This document shows positions 36,110 to 47,087 of a stretch of 64,000 nt of DNA, one piece after another. Both the position numbers and the translations under genes were made by a program. The DNA is from Acestrorhynchus altus (taxonomy: Eukaryota > Chordata > Actinopteri > Characiformes > Acestrorhynchidae): assembly GCA_034509495.1 (NCBI GenBank), contig CM067521.1, positions 22,772,806 through 22,836,805 of the forward strand. The letters run 5' to 3'. The notes below the pieces were generated by a model. The model had not been told where the DNA came from, did not search any database, and worked only from the letters and a program-made list of their open reading frames with translations. The number at the start of each line of letters is the position of its first letter. Positions within the stretch are counted from its first letter, which is position 1.

Positions 36110-37203
36110 TTCATTAGAGGGGTATAAATCCCCCCCTGCATGGAGCTGCAGAGCAATGGAACTGTGATAGAGCTCCATCCAATACTTTGGGGATGATTGG
36201 GAAGTTGAGTATGAAGTGATCAAGATCTGGACTTCACGATGTTACGGGTGCAACCCAAGTGGAAATGAATTAAGAAGCACACTCGGGTGGAGACCGGGAT
36301 TTAAAATCATTAATTTTGCACTCAAATGCAACTAAGTAGACCTACTCCAAGTGGGCTTAAACCCAGGCCGCTCAGGTGAGGGGCAGCACTTATAGCGCTG
36401 TTCTATCTGACCTGGAAGTGGCTCATGGAGGTAGGGTTTATGAAGGGAGGTGCTTGGTGACACGTGAGGGGAACTGAGAGAGGAAAGGGTTGAATAGATC
36501 ACTGGAGGAAGACTGTACCAGTGATCTGGAGCAGAAATAATGAGGTTTTTTATAAAATAAACTGACAAAAGAAGTCACAAGTCAGAACCTGGGGTTTGAA
36601 CCCCCATGAGCTCACACACTGTGCTCCACAAGCGGGCGCCCTAGCCAGGTGAGCTATGGCATCACCATGGAGAGTGGATGCTCAGACCCAGGGAAGAGGT
36701 GTGAGCAGGAGGGGTGAACTGAAAACTGCTTCTCAAACGAGGAGAAACTACAACTCAAAGCCACCCTCGTTTAGAGAGGAGACTTCTATTCTTTTTTTGA
36801 ACCTATGCTCTGGAGGTACAGATAGGGACAGACTCTCCTGCTTGGTGAGGAGGGAAGGAAGTACAGCTCTGCCCATTTACTTGAGGAGGCAGAGGGAAAA
36901 GAGGATTCTCACTTGGGAGAAGGGAGCAGTTAAGAGCAGCAATACCAGTGTTTTACCAGCAGAGTCTCAGACAGAGTTTGGCCAAGAAACTGCAACCAGT
37001 GAGAAGCAGGAGCTGCTTAAATAAACAAACCACACCTGGACTCAATCAGGTTCATTATCAGGTCTTTCCAGGTGCCACCTGGTGGCCGGGCGGAGGCATT
37101 GCGGGCGGCTCCTTACACACAAATGCTCTTGTTCCTGAAAACAATCAAATTTTCACAACAATGAACGAGCAGGTGTCCCAATACTTTTTTCTTCATATAG
37201 TGT
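36110..37203 (-). mobile_element. MITE family C copy interrupted by an LTR
   Basis: Left part 36110-36239 (GAGGGGTATAAATCC, GGAACTGTGATAGAGCTCCA, GATGATTGGGAAGTTGAG) and right part 37118-37203 (CACAAATGCTCTTGTTCCTG, GAGCAGGTGTCCCAATAC, TTCATATAGTGTA) together give one minus-strand family C copy like 45068-45453. The 878 bp between them is foreign. Confidence 0.65.
36240..37117 (-). mobile_element. Candidate solo LTR inserted in a MITE
   Basis: The inserted block runs from TGTTACGGGTGCAACC to GGCGGCTCCTTACA (TG...CA termini). The flanks are CACGA at 36235-36239 and CACAA at 37118-37122, a 5-bp target duplication with one mismatch. On the minus strand the text GTTTGTTTATTTAAGCAGC near 37025 could be a TATA-type promoter, giving the orientation. 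Minus-strand TAGCTCACCTGGCTAGGG and GGGGGTTCAAACCCC near 36655-36590 resemble tRNA A and B boxes, so an embedded tRNA-derived piece is possible. No gag or pol is present. Confidence 0.6.
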
Positions 37204-37757
37204 ACATATGTACGGTACTGATAGTACATTTAGAGACACATAAACTTAACATCTAGTTGCAAAACTGATCAACAAATATTTGCCGTGGTTACAGTATCAA
37301 GGATATTGTGATAGAATACGTTTATTGAGCAAAACTGTCCAATTAAAATGAGGCTTTGGTTCCCTGGCCTCTAGTCTGGAAACAAGATGGGATACGGTTG
37401 GGAAAGGAGGTACCATGTGGACACCTGCAGCACATCTGTCCACAGATGTTGCAGCTGGGTCTGTAGATCCTGAACTCTTGTAGGCTGCCAAAGCTGGCTT
37501 CCCAAAAACCAGATGTGAGCAGTCAGGATAAGGAAATGTGGCAGCCTGACCAAGACATTCCTGGGAAACCCTTTCTGCAGGGGAGCCTTTCCCTTCAGAA
37601 AAATGCAAGTTGGAAGTCCTGCCATGGCTGCAGGACGTCCTACACACATCACTGAGCTGTTAATGTCCCTCATCACGCCAGCAGTTGGGGCAGTGTGTCA
37701 CTACACAGCAATGGCAAGATGAAGTACGTAAAGGGGGGGTTATCCCTTTATATCCTG
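37204..37757. other. Intergenic, unrecognised, possibly transposon-derived
   Basis: Two overlapping minus-strand frames (101 and 116 codons) at 37297-37676 match no family that I can name. Composition is more balanced than the flanks. Confidence 0.3.
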
Positions 37758-37802
37758 AGCAAGGAGTGTCCACAATCTTTTGGACATATAGCATAGTAAT
37801 GA
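37758..37802 (+). mobile_element. MITE family C end fragment
   Basis: AAGGAGTGTCCACAATCTTTTGGACATATAG-type terminal sequence only. Confidence 0.5.
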
Positions 37803-38040
37803 GCCACATCCTGACATTGTAAAAAAGAGAACCTCTGTGTGTGAGAGAGAAAGAGAGACAGAGGGAGAGAGAGAAACAGATGCAGAGAGGCCCAGAAAAA
37901 GGCTTTGGTATGATTTCAATAAGAAGCTTCTTCTCTTTAATGTGGGAAGACGAGATGTTTGCTTGTAGTGGGACGTTGGCTTCTATCCCACAGTGCTTGT
38001 GAGTCATTAAAGCTCTTCAGGACTGAGCAGTCAGCATGTA

Positions 38041-38044
<4 letters not shown>

Positions 38045-38103
<59 letters not shown>
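38045..38103. repeat. (GT)n microsatellite
   Basis: About 29 GT units, seen directly. Confidence 0.95.
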
Positions 38104-38105
<2 letters not shown>

Positions 38106-38559
38106 ATGTGTCAAGAACCCACAGAATGATGAAGAAACCACTAAGTATGCTGGGGCTTGTGGATTGGTGAAAACACCAAAAGGTTCTAGGCCATTGACTG
38201 GAGTCCTCATTTACTAAACCCAACCCCAAAAAGTAGTTCAGCAAATGTTTCTTCTTTTATTCTTCTGTGATCGAGGAGTCTCTTCAGATGTTTGGCTCAT
38301 TATGCAAAGATCTAACTGTATGTCCTTCAGGCCTTTTCTAAAAAAGAGCTCTGAACGGCACTAAAATGCGTTTTTAAAAACCGCTATAGAGAAGCTTACA
38401 GAACAGCACTTCATCAAAGCGCTCTCATCTTTGTTCAGCTTTCCTGAAGGTTATAGCCAGCAGTCCACTTCTAAGACAGATGCCCCAGCAGTGTGAACTG
38501 GATTACTTGAAAAACAATAGCTCACTGGCCACCATTGGCCCCTGTTGACCTCTTGCATT

Positions 38560-38760
38560 AATAAAACAGGGCCTATATCCTCTGTTTGGCTTTTTTTTTT
38601 TTCACTTCTGGAATAAAAGTGGAATTTCTATGCGCTGAAGGCAATTCGCGTTTTATGTCGGGGGTATTAATTTATGATTTTCATCACAGCTGGTGACCCC
38701 CTCACCTCTATTAAAATGCAGCCTTTGTAATTTCATGGTTAATATTCAATAGCCACTTGT
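38560..38760. other. Candidate conserved non-coding element
   Basis: GGGGGTATTAATTTATGATTTTC and GGCAATTCGCGTTTTATG lie in non-repetitive sequence. No coding evidence. Confidence 0.35.
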
Positions 38761-38810
38761 CCTCTGTTCCTGAAGTGTGAGAATATGAGAATATCTTGAG
38801 GGGATTGTTG

Positions 38811-38874
38811 GAGAGAGAGAGAGAGAGAGAGAGAGTGTGTGTGTGTGTGTGGGTGTGTGTGTGTGTGTGTCTGT
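38811..38874. repeat. (GA)n then (GT)n compound microsatellite
   Basis: GA units at 38811-38835 pass directly into GT units to about 38874. Confidence 0.95.
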
Positions 38875-39138
38875 CTGTCTCTGTGAATACCAATGTGTTG
38901 TGTGTAAGGACACTGGGCTGGTCAAACTACATGCAGATGGCCAAAAGATGCGCTTGTTAAGCGCTCCTGCAGAGTGGACGCTCTTGAAGAGGAATGAATG
39001 GCTGCTCTGTCTGCATCAAACAATTACAGTGCAGCCTCCGGGGGCCAAAAACAACGGGCCCCTTATCTACACATGCTGGACTAGAGCTGAGCAAAACAGA
39101 AAAAAGAGAACAGATAGATTCAAGAGCAGCAGAAGTTC

Positions 39139-39195
<57 letters not shown>
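39139..39195. repeat. (GA)n microsatellite
   Basis: About 28 GA units, seen directly. Confidence 0.95.
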
Positions 39196-39198
<3 letters not shown>

Positions 39199-39263
39199 CA
39201 CAAGGAATGAAGACAGATTTAAAAAGAAAGAAAAGAATCTCACCTTTGTTTTCTATCATTTGT

Positions 39264-39273
39264 CCTTTCTTTC

Positions 39274-39333
<60 letters not shown>

Positions 39334-39342
39334 TTTTCTTTC
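39264..39342. repeat. (CTTT)n microsatellite
   Basis: About 19 CTTT units with a short T-rich end. A pyrimidine tract opposite in sense to the purine tracts on both sides. Confidence 0.95.
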
Positions 39343-39414
39343 TCTGCTCTCTCCTCTTTATCCCTCTATTTGAACACAATGACAGTGACAGAAGAGAGAT
39401 GAGAGACAGAGTGC

Positions 39415-39599
39415 CCAGAGAATGAAAAGAAAGAAGGAAGGAAAGAAAGAAAGAAAGTAGGGGAGAAGGAAATGACAATGACAGACAGTAAAGAGAGAAA
39501 AAGAGGGGATAGGGGACGGTAACAAATGTAAGAGCAGGAGAAAGTGAGGGGTTAAAGAGAGAAGGAAAGATGGGAAAAGAGACAATAAGAGAGAATAAA

Positions 39600-39640
<41 letters not shown>

Positions 39641-39700
39641 GAGAAAGGCAAGAGAGTCAGATGAGATAGAGAAAGGAGGAAGAGAGTGAGAGAGAGAGCT
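39415..39700. repeat. Purine-rich low-complexity tract
   Basis: Nearly 290 bp of GA/GAAA/GGA-rich sequence on the plus strand, including a (GA)n core at 39600-39637. Confidence 0.85.
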
Positions 39701-40414
39701 GAATCCTCCTCATCTCAGATGGCAGCATTGGCGAGGACGGGCATTTCTTCAGGGCGGCTTTGGCAGGCCTTTAAGAAAACGATTAAATTGTACTGTTTCA
39801 CAACAAAGCCTCTCAGATCAGAGCGATGCTGAACACATTCCCAGCAGCGATCTCTGTTACTCTGAAACGTAATCTGGATGGTTCCAAGAACAAACACACA
39901 TACAAAAATGACGCATAACAAGGCCAATCAACATGCGGACAGGAAGGCGCGGTGTGGATACAGGGAGTGTATCACTCAGTGTGTCATGCAGGAAGTAAAA
40001 ATGGTGATACGACAGTCGGGAACAAGCTTTGATTTAATATTAACTGAATTTAAATACTTTGAATTTGAACATGTTTTGATCAAAAATTTACTCGCACCTA
40101 CAATTGTGGGGTTCTGTTTCTTAAAAGGATTAAAAAACACTTTACATCCCAGAAATTATGTTAGAAATTGATCATCCAGAGAATGTTGATCTGAAAATCA
40201 TGATGGGTTTTTTTTTGTAATGATTAGATTGACAAGGATGTTTATGTTTAAATGAAATGTATTATTTTTCTTAGTTCCATACGTCTTAGTATTAGCCCTT
40301 GTTGGGACTTTTATTCTGAAATATGAACACTGTGTGAGCAAAGTAAGAAGGTAATTAGCCCCTCCCTTCTCCTTTTCCTCTATAATCCAAAATCTGCACG
40401 AGTGATGTCATTAT
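39701..40414. other. Intergenic sequence
   Basis: 39715-39930 is balanced and CNE-like (CATCTCAGATGGCAGCATTG, GCGAGGACGGGC). The rest is A+T-rich. No gene. Confidence 0.3.
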
Positions 40415-40534
40415 CCCCGCCCCCTCTCTCTGATCAGTCAGAGTCTGTATGCAGGTTGATCATCAGCCCCGCCCCCTCTCTCTGATCAGTCAGAGTCTGT
40501 ATGCAGGTTGATCATCAGCCCCGCCCCCTCTCTG
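40415..40534. repeat. 52-bp tandem repeat with GC boxes, 2.3 copies
   Basis: CCCCGCCCCCTCTCT recurs at 40415, 40467 and 40519, spacing exactly 52 bp. Each full unit carries a GC box (CCCCGCCCCC) and a small palindrome (CTCTGA, TCAG, TCAGAG). The two full copies look identical, implying recent duplication or homogenisation. Confidence 0.93.
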
Positions 40535-41068
40535 GAAGCTCCTTTGTCATTTGAACTTGGATTGAACTGGATTGAACTGCTGTGTGAAACCATATCTGAC
40601 CACATTGCCATTGCACATCGACAGTGTAGACTGCAATTATGACCAAGCACATGACTAGAAAACAAAACATTGGGAAAATGGAGTCTCAAGGTCTTCTACA
40701 AGGTGAAGCGATACAGAGAAACAAAACTGTCTATAAGAACACAGCTGCATAGCAGGTTCAGTAGCTCTGTATGAAGCATCCACTACCTAAGGTACCTGAT
40801 CAGGAGGTCGTATTGGTGGCATGAACACGAACACGGAATGGATAGAACTTTTCAGATCCTTTCTGTGAGTCTTCACGGACAGATTTACTGAATGGATGGA
40901 TGTCACTGCTCCTCTATTCACATCTCTCTGCACAGAGAACATTCAGATCTTTTATTCATGTCCTGTCCATGTGCACAACAGACAGGCTTACAGAGCCTCC
41001 CTTTGTACTGGGGGCTACGATTGTTACCTGTATAGTGTTTATGCAGTTATATACTCACAAAAGCAAAT

Positions 41069-41069
<1 letters not shown>

Positions 41070-41130
<61 letters not shown>
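41070..41130. repeat. (CTAT)n microsatellite
   Basis: About 15 CTAT units, seen directly. Confidence 0.95.
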
Positions 41131-41961
41131 GACATAAATACAGCACTGATGCCATTCATTTTTCTAAACTTAAACTAACAAAAAAACTTGCGTCACAGGT
41201 TCCTAGAACCCTAGATACTCCTCTTTTCATTTTCTTCGAGGCCTTCTACTCTTCCTTCACATTTTTGTTTTGGTTTTTCTCTCTCATGGCCATCACAAGC
41301 ATATCATCAATGTATAATGAAAGCCACGTATCTCCATTATCAGCTTTTATATTGTCTCAGAATTTCATGATGAATAGACCAATAGAAATGCTCCAAAATG
41401 ACTTTAATTTTTAAATGACTTCACATTAACTTCCATTCAAAGCTCTCTCCGCCATTCCACCGTCTCCATCCCGCACTAACTCTCACCGTGTCTCCCTCGG
41501 CATTAAGAACTGCTGATAGCCATTTCCAGATTTCAAAGATTCTGGACGATGACCGTGTTGTAAATCAGCCGACCCTCTTCCTCTGTTCCTCTGATTTTCC
41601 AGGAGGTCAAGAGTTCTCCTCTGCACATCATTTACTCTGCTTCTGGTCACCTTGTGAACTGTGTCTAAGGCCAGATCTTACACTTTTTTTTTTTATTTTG
41701 GTCAGCTTCTTGTTCTTCTCTGTGAGTGCTGCTGACCTTCTGTAAACCTGTGACCAGAGATGCTCCTGAATGCATGTCCACACTTCTTTTTCAAGGTTTT
41801 TAGATTTATGGGCCTTTTGTGCCTCATCCACTTGTCTTTTATTGCTTCTCTAAGTCTGTTGCTTTGGGGGCTTTTGCTGCACTAAGTGTAGTGCTAACAG
41901 TTTGTTTGGCAGAAGGTAATTGATAAGGTTGTGGGGGGTTACTTTATTTTCCTCCTTTCCC
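41131..41961. other. Intergenic with one repeat relic
   Basis: 41355-41440 is the dispersed repeat also at 2940-3020. Other sequence, including 41450-41900, shows no gene that I recognise. Confidence 0.35.
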
Positions 41962-42200
41962 CCCGATCTTCAATGATCAGGACCCCACCGGACCACCACA
42001 GAGCCGATATTATTTGAGTGGTGGCACAGTCTCAGCACTGCGGTGACTGACACCGATTCTGGTGGTGGTGTGTTAGTGTGTGTTACCCTGGTGTGAGTGG
42101 ATCAGACACAGCAGTGCTGCTGGAGTGTTTAAACACTGCCAGTCAATGTCCACTCAATTAGACATTCCAACCTAGTTGGTCCACCTTGTTGATGTAAAGC
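41962..42200 (+). mobile_element. Non-autonomous DNA transposon relic, family H copy 4
   Basis: GATCTTCAATGATCAGGACC, GGACCACCACAGAGCC, GTCTCAGCACTGCGGTGAC, CAGCAGTGCTGCTGGAGTG and TTGGTCCACCTTGTTGATG, in family order. Confidence 0.7.
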
Positions 42201-42245
42201 CTTCATTGGACGCTGCCCACAGGATGCTGCTTCTCCATGCACATG

Positions 42246-42620
42246 CCATAGCGGCCTAAGGCGCTCCCACTATGATCCTGGGGTCGCTGTTTCGAATCCG
42301 GGTTCATGCTGCTCACCATCGGCAGCCGGGGTCCAGAGGGAGAGGAAATTGGCTTGCTCTCCCTGGGGGGGTGGGTAGATGGTAGACGGTGCTCCTCCCA
42401 CATCTCACAAGTGCACTGCTGGTGGACACGGGTGTCTGCCGTCCATTGTGTCAGAACCGGGGATCCGGCGTTCCCCTCCAAGCGCGATAGCTGCCCGGCA
42501 ACGATACAAATGGCGGCAGTTCGAAAAGAGGTGGTAGGCTATCGTCACGTGACTCGGAGGATTACTTAGGGGGATGGGTAATTGGCATATCTAAATTAGT
42601 AGGGGTGAAAAATTGGAAAA
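42246..42620 (+). repeat. tRNA-headed SINE (family B), best-preserved head
   Basis: CGGCCTAAGGCGCTCCCAC then GTTTCGAATCCGGGTTCATG gives a clear B box (GTTCGAATCC type). The body has CACCATCGGCAGCCGGGG, CTCTCCCTGGGGGGGTGG and GATGGGTAATTGGCATAT, then an A-rich (AAT)n tail. Hence the plus strand is sense. Confidence 0.75.
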
Positions 42621-42899
42621 ATGGCAAAATAAAATAATAATAATAATAAAATTGATGGCTTGTTCTGCTCAGTTACAAGACTTCGATTTGAACCCCCAAG
42701 TATTCATTCCCTGCCCAGGTGTCCCAGTACTTTGGTCCATTTAGCGTAGCTAATGACTATTGACAGTGAGAATGTCAATACCATCCAATTTGACTGATAA
42801 TACAATAGAGAAATGTCTGTAATGTCAAGTCAACACCAGCCCTGCCAGGTTCTGCCCACGACTGTGGGAACAAAATGCAGCAAACCACATTGTTTTCAG
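42621..42899. other. Intergenic with a MITE C fragment
   Basis: 42712-42752 (CCAGGTGTCCCAGTACTTTG, GTCCATTTAGCGTA) is an end of family C. Nothing else is recognised. Confidence 0.4.
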
Positions 42900-43335
42900 A
42901 TATTTTATTCTGTAGTATGGATGAAGAGCGTTACATACGTATCTCCTCTCTTTGTCAAGTTTATCATTTTATCTCCAGTTTCTATTCGTTAAGATTGCCA
43001 GCGAGATATATTTGCAAGATGTAAACATAGAAGATGAAAAAGGATGACACCCCCCTCCAAAAAAACAACAACAAAAACTCAATGCATCTGTTCTTGGAGC
43101 CACCGTGTGAGACAATTATGCGAGTTAATTACGACAGTTAGTTACAACCTTAATGGATCCACTAGGCTGTAAACCGCTCGACGCAAATTTCACTTCACGA
43201 TTTACTAATTTGCTGATCTTGACCTTCGGTTAGAAGGCAAAACAAAAGGAAGAGAAAAGAACGGCACCCTTCATGCGTATTTACATCTGTAGTTATAGAC
43301 CTTTGCTCTAACTGAATAAGTAAATGTAAATTCAC
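42900..43335. other. Candidate conserved non-coding element
   Basis: Non-repetitive sequence with CGAGTTAATTACGACAG, CCGCTCGACGCAAATTTC, CGATTTACTAATTTGC and TTGCCAGCGAGATATATTTGC phrases. No exon-like frame. Confidence 0.4.
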
Positions 43336-43679
43336 ACATCACTTTAAAAAGGAAAGATGATGGAAATACTCTGATAAAAAAAAACAAATACTCATAATCA
43401 ACACAAGTGTGTGACTGTCACTAGACAGTATCCAGAATGGTTTAATGTTACAGTATGGGTTTGGTACCTAAAGCCCTCATCAGGATGCTTTTAAACTTGC
43501 ACAGGTTAAATGATGGACGTGTGACTGGGTTTCCAATCAGTGTGTATCAATAAAGCAAATCTACAATGTAAGAAAGGGTCATAAAGGTCATAATCAACCG
43601 TGGGTCAAATTCTGCGGTCAAATTCAGCAAAGTATACATTCATGAACAGTACTTACGGCATTAATTAACATTACTAAAT

Positions 43680-43815
43680 GGCTGGAGTCCAGCATAGTTT
43701 GCTGATTTCCTGCTCCAGCACATGAAGTGAATCCGGTAATTAACGGGTGAGATGAATCAGGTGTGCTTGGACTGGAGTCGTGTCCTCCCGGACTGGAGTT
43801 CCCCACCCCTGACTT
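43680..43815 (+). repeat. Dispersed fish repeat relic
   Basis: GGCTGGAGTCCAGCATAG, GATGAATCAGGTGTGCTTGG and CTGGAGTTCCCCACCCCTG are typical of a widespread short fish repeat. Relatives at 8030 and 27755. Confidence 0.5.
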
Positions 43816-43910
43816 AAGACATTATAAAGCGTCACTAAGTGAGAAGCAGCAGCCAATCGCACACAGCAAACTCTCTACTTAAACTACCAACAGGAACGAT
43901 AACTAACTCA

Positions 43911-43957
43911 CACTATATGGATAAAAGTATTGGGACACCTGTTCATTCATTATGCTC
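43911..43957 (+). mobile_element. MITE family C end fragment
   Basis: CACTATATGGATAAAAGTAT followed by TGGGACACCTGTTCATTC is the left terminus of the family, truncated where SINE A begins. Confidence 0.6.
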
Positions 43958-43964
43958 ATTTCAC

Positions 43965-44226
43965 CCACTGGGTTTTGCACACACAGGCCACACATTAGAC
44001 CTCCACATTTTACCCATCCACACACAGTGATACACACAAACACACCAGGGGGCAGTGAGCACACGTGCCCGGAGCGGTGGGCAGCCCTATCCTCAGCACC
44101 TGCAGAGCAGCTGGAGAGGTCAGTGCCTTGCTCAAGGGCACTTCAGTCATGTCCTGCCAGTTCAGGGAATCAAACCGGCGACCTTCCAGTCGCTGGTTCC
44201 CGAACCACCAGGCCACGGCTGCTCCA
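43965..44226 (-). repeat. tRNA-headed SINE (family A), copy 3
   Basis: ACACCAGGGGGCAGTGAGC, GCCCGGAGCGGTGGGCAGCC and CAGGGAATCAAACCGGCGAC, with the complement of a tRNA-like A box (GAACCACCAGGCCACGGC) at the right end. The minus strand is sense. Confidence 0.75.
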
Positions 44227-44469
44227 CCATTGGCTGCTGCTTCTCAACAGTGTGTTTTGGTTAAATGCTGAGTGTGATTGTAAAGAGCGCTGATTGTAAA
44301 GTGTCCTTGGGTATCTTGAAAGGTGCCCAAGGTGTAACTTCATTCATTCATTACTCAGATATTTAGTAATGCTTAATTATGTAATATCAATTAAAAATAA
44401 ATCATTTGTATTACTGTCAAAAGTGCTGTTATTTAATGTACAAAGACAATCATCAAAAAAATAAAGTCA

Positions 44470-44740
44470 TTTTTAAGTGTAGAGCCATAGAAGAGCCATA
44501 GTTCTATAACAACCATGTTGGGAATAGAGACATATTGTGAAGAACCTTCTAAAAGGTCTAAAGAACCTTCAGTTCCTTACCAATTTAAAGGTCCTTCACA
44601 CACACATCTTTCCTACAAGAATGGCCTTCTACAGAACAAATGAAGCCTGTATTTTAAGAGTGAAGATCAACATTAGAAACAAGGACAACACAAAAAAATA
44701 CACTCTTAAAATACACTCTTAAAATACACTCTTAAAAGTT
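44470..44740. repeat. Small MITE relic and AAAATACACTCTT triplet repeat
   Basis: 44470-44670 carries GAAGAACCTTCTAAAAGGTC and TGTATTTTAAGAGTGAAG, related to the element at 19023. At 44699-44735 ACACTCTTAAAAT is repeated three times in tandem. Confidence 0.5.
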
Positions 44741-45067
44741 ACAAACGGGGCTATTTGGTGCCACGTGAGAACAACTTTTAGTTCCCAAACAGTTGGACGT
44801 GTCATTTTCTGTAACCAGTTGCAATGAAAGAACTTACTTTAGTTCACTCGGAACCACAAGTGAGCAGGTTCTAAAAAAGTACTTGGTACCAAAGTACTCC
44901 AGGTACCAAATTTGCCAAATGAAAAAGCAATAAGCAGCGTTAAATAGAATAATGTGGGAACAGAATTGAATTAGAACGTCTCAGTTCGCAAAATATAATG
45001 AAAACGTTGTTTATTGGTTCTTTATGTATATTGTTTGCCCTTAAGAAGAACCCAGTGAATGTCGAAA

Positions 45068-45453
45068 TGCTTGTGGACACCCCTTTTCAGGAATGCATTC
45101 AGCTACCTTATGCTGCACCCATTGCTGACACAGATGTGCAACCGCACACACACAGCTTAACTAATCCCTGTAGAGAAGTACAGGCAGTAGAACAGGACTC
45201 TGAATCAGATGAACATGAACATTGAGCTGTGAAGCAGTGGAATGATGAAGTTCCATCCAGTACTTTTGGGATGAACACGGAAGTTGAGGGTTGAGGTGGG
45301 GAGGTGATCATCCTGACCTCACTAATGCTCTTTTTATTGAATGCAATGGAATTATCACAACAATACTCTTAATACGAAGCCTTACCTGGATATTAGAGAC
45401 TGAAGAAATGCTATAGATGAGCAGGTGTCCCAAAACTTTTGTCTGTATAGAGC
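45068..45453 (-). mobile_element. MITE family C, near-whole minus copy
   Basis: CTTGTGGACACCCCTTTTCA at the left and GAGCAGGTGTCCCAAAACTT then TTGTCTGTATAG at the right, with CCATTGCTGACACAGATG, AGTTCCATCCAGTACTTTTG and CCTCACTAATGCTC between. It serves as the uninterrupted reference for the split copy at 36110-37203. Confidence 0.65.
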
Positions 45454-46640
45454 ATTTTGAATCCCAGAACCATTTCGGAACCTATTTTTAAGAGTGTATT
45501 CACAAAGCATTCTGATTAGGGCTTTAGTAAAACTCCAGCATTAAAGGAACAATCTAAAAACAAACAAACAAACCAAAAAAAAACAAGAAATAATAGAATA
45601 ATAAACCAAAATAGAGAAAATAATGGAACATCAAAATCACAGGACGAGATACGGAGAGTCCCCTCCATTCACATGTTCGAGTGAGTATAAAGCATTAATA
45701 GAAATGTGCATTTGCATCAAATATATCAATCATATATTAAATAAACACAGCCCTTCCTCAACTCACATCCATGTGACCTAGGCGAGTCCTGGTCTCACAG
45801 TTTATGGCTTCAGTAATCCTGCAAACAGCAAGCTGAAGATGAGAAGAACACCTCTGGTGGGTGGAGGACTACAGCAGTGTACTACAGTAACTGAGCATAT
45901 TCAGAGGTGGCCATTTGCATTGGAATGCATCGAAATGTTGAAGGAAGGTTAAACACAGAGGGTGTAATCAGCACAGCCAAACCGAGGGAATCCAGTCTGA
46001 TCTCCGGTTACTTTTTCCCAGACGATCTGAGTTTACATTGCTTTGAAAAGATGACATTATGTTTTGAAAAGGCAATGATTTGCAATTCAAGCACTGGTTG
46101 TGGGAAGCACTGTTGTGGGATGGTATACCACAACACAACATTGTTGTGTTTTTCTCCAAAAATGGTCCAAAGTTGCAAAGAATAAAACCCATTTGAGCTG
46201 AGGACAATTATCTATTATCCAGATCCAAGAATGTAGAACTTCTGTTACCTACAGGTAGGAATGGAGGCAAAATCTCAGTTGCTTACAAGATTGTTTAGGT
46301 ACTTTAGGAACAGCTAGGACCAAAAATGAAGAAGCTAAATAGATTCTTTTGAGCAATGCCCTTAAAGAACCATTATTGGTTCCCGTGTGCTGCTCACAAA
46401 TGCGTCCAGAGAACTTGGACATGTGTGGTACGATTTCTCATTAGGTTGAATGGGATTTTGTCCAAATCTGGCCAACATGCTTTACCAGCGTACGAAGAGT
46501 CGCAATGAAAGAACACATCAGGGATGGAGAATGGACAGGCCAACCGAACACTTTCAAGAACCATCCACTGAATAGTACGGAATGGAAAGTTGTTCTCTGG
46601 CCAAGGTCTTCAACTCTGGCCCTTTAAATTCAGTGCCGTC
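45454..46640. other. Intergenic downstream of mdfi
   Basis: Short MITE-type phrases at 45465-45500 and 46360-46400. A 92-codon plus frame at 45907-46185 matches nothing. No second gene is seen. Confidence 0.4.
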
Positions 46641-46646
46641 CTGGAT

Positions 46647-46652
46647 TTTATT
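46647..46652 (-). promoter_or_regulatory. Possible mdfi polyadenylation signal
   Basis: AATAAA on the minus strand, about 436 nt after the mdfi stop. No GT-rich element is clear downstream, so this is one candidate only. The next minus-strand AATAAA is near 45335. Confidence 0.25.
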
Positions 46653-47087
46653 CTCACTGTTAAGGGAACAGTTAATGCAATATAGTGTCATACCTACCAA
46701 GGAATACAACGTCCAGGAGTGGAAACTATATTCAAGGTCCAGATTTGAAGACTTTGGTTCTATGGCACTGCACAAAAGAACCCTTTTGGCACCTTCATAT
46801 TTGAGAGTGTCCAAAAGAAGATAATGAACATACAGGGAGGATTCCACGATTGGTCTAAAATCAAACTCAATACCACCAATAAATTGTCTGAAAACTCATG
46901 AATTGAGTTTAGAAAAGCTGAACTAAAACTCAGTGGCACTCATTATAGTCCTCACAGCCTCAGAGGTCAAGTGCTTTGGTTCCAGTTCTTTGGTTTGTGT
47001 GTGGTTCCATTCTGCCCAGTTTTACTCCCATATGTCCATATGGCTACAGAGTCCTGAGCGATAGACACAACGCCCACTCGTAGGCTC
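46653..47087 (-). other. Probable mdfi 3' untranslated region
   Basis: Sequence following the mdfi stop codon. It holds no intron signal I can support, and near 46780-46815 there is a phrase (CACCTTCATATTTGAGAGTG) resembling the small MITE terminus. The 3' limit depends on the poly(A) signal used. Confidence 0.4.

Noticed and set aside
36590..36660. A genuine tRNA gene
   Set aside because: Only A- and B-box-like motifs are visible. I cannot draw a full cloverleaf and the site lies within a repeat block.
37297..37676. Overlapping 101- and 116-codon minus frames as a gene
   Set aside because: Two frames overlap over the same DNA, neither shows a domain, and transposon ancestry is more likely.
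38957..39478. 173- and 143-codon frames on the two strands
   Set aside because: Dominated by Ser/Leu, Lys/Arg/Glu and Phe/Leu runs translated from (GA)n and (CTTT)n microsatellites.
40896..41414. 172-codon plus frame with a YLSI repeat
   Set aside because: The core is the (CTAT)n microsatellite. The flanks match nothing.
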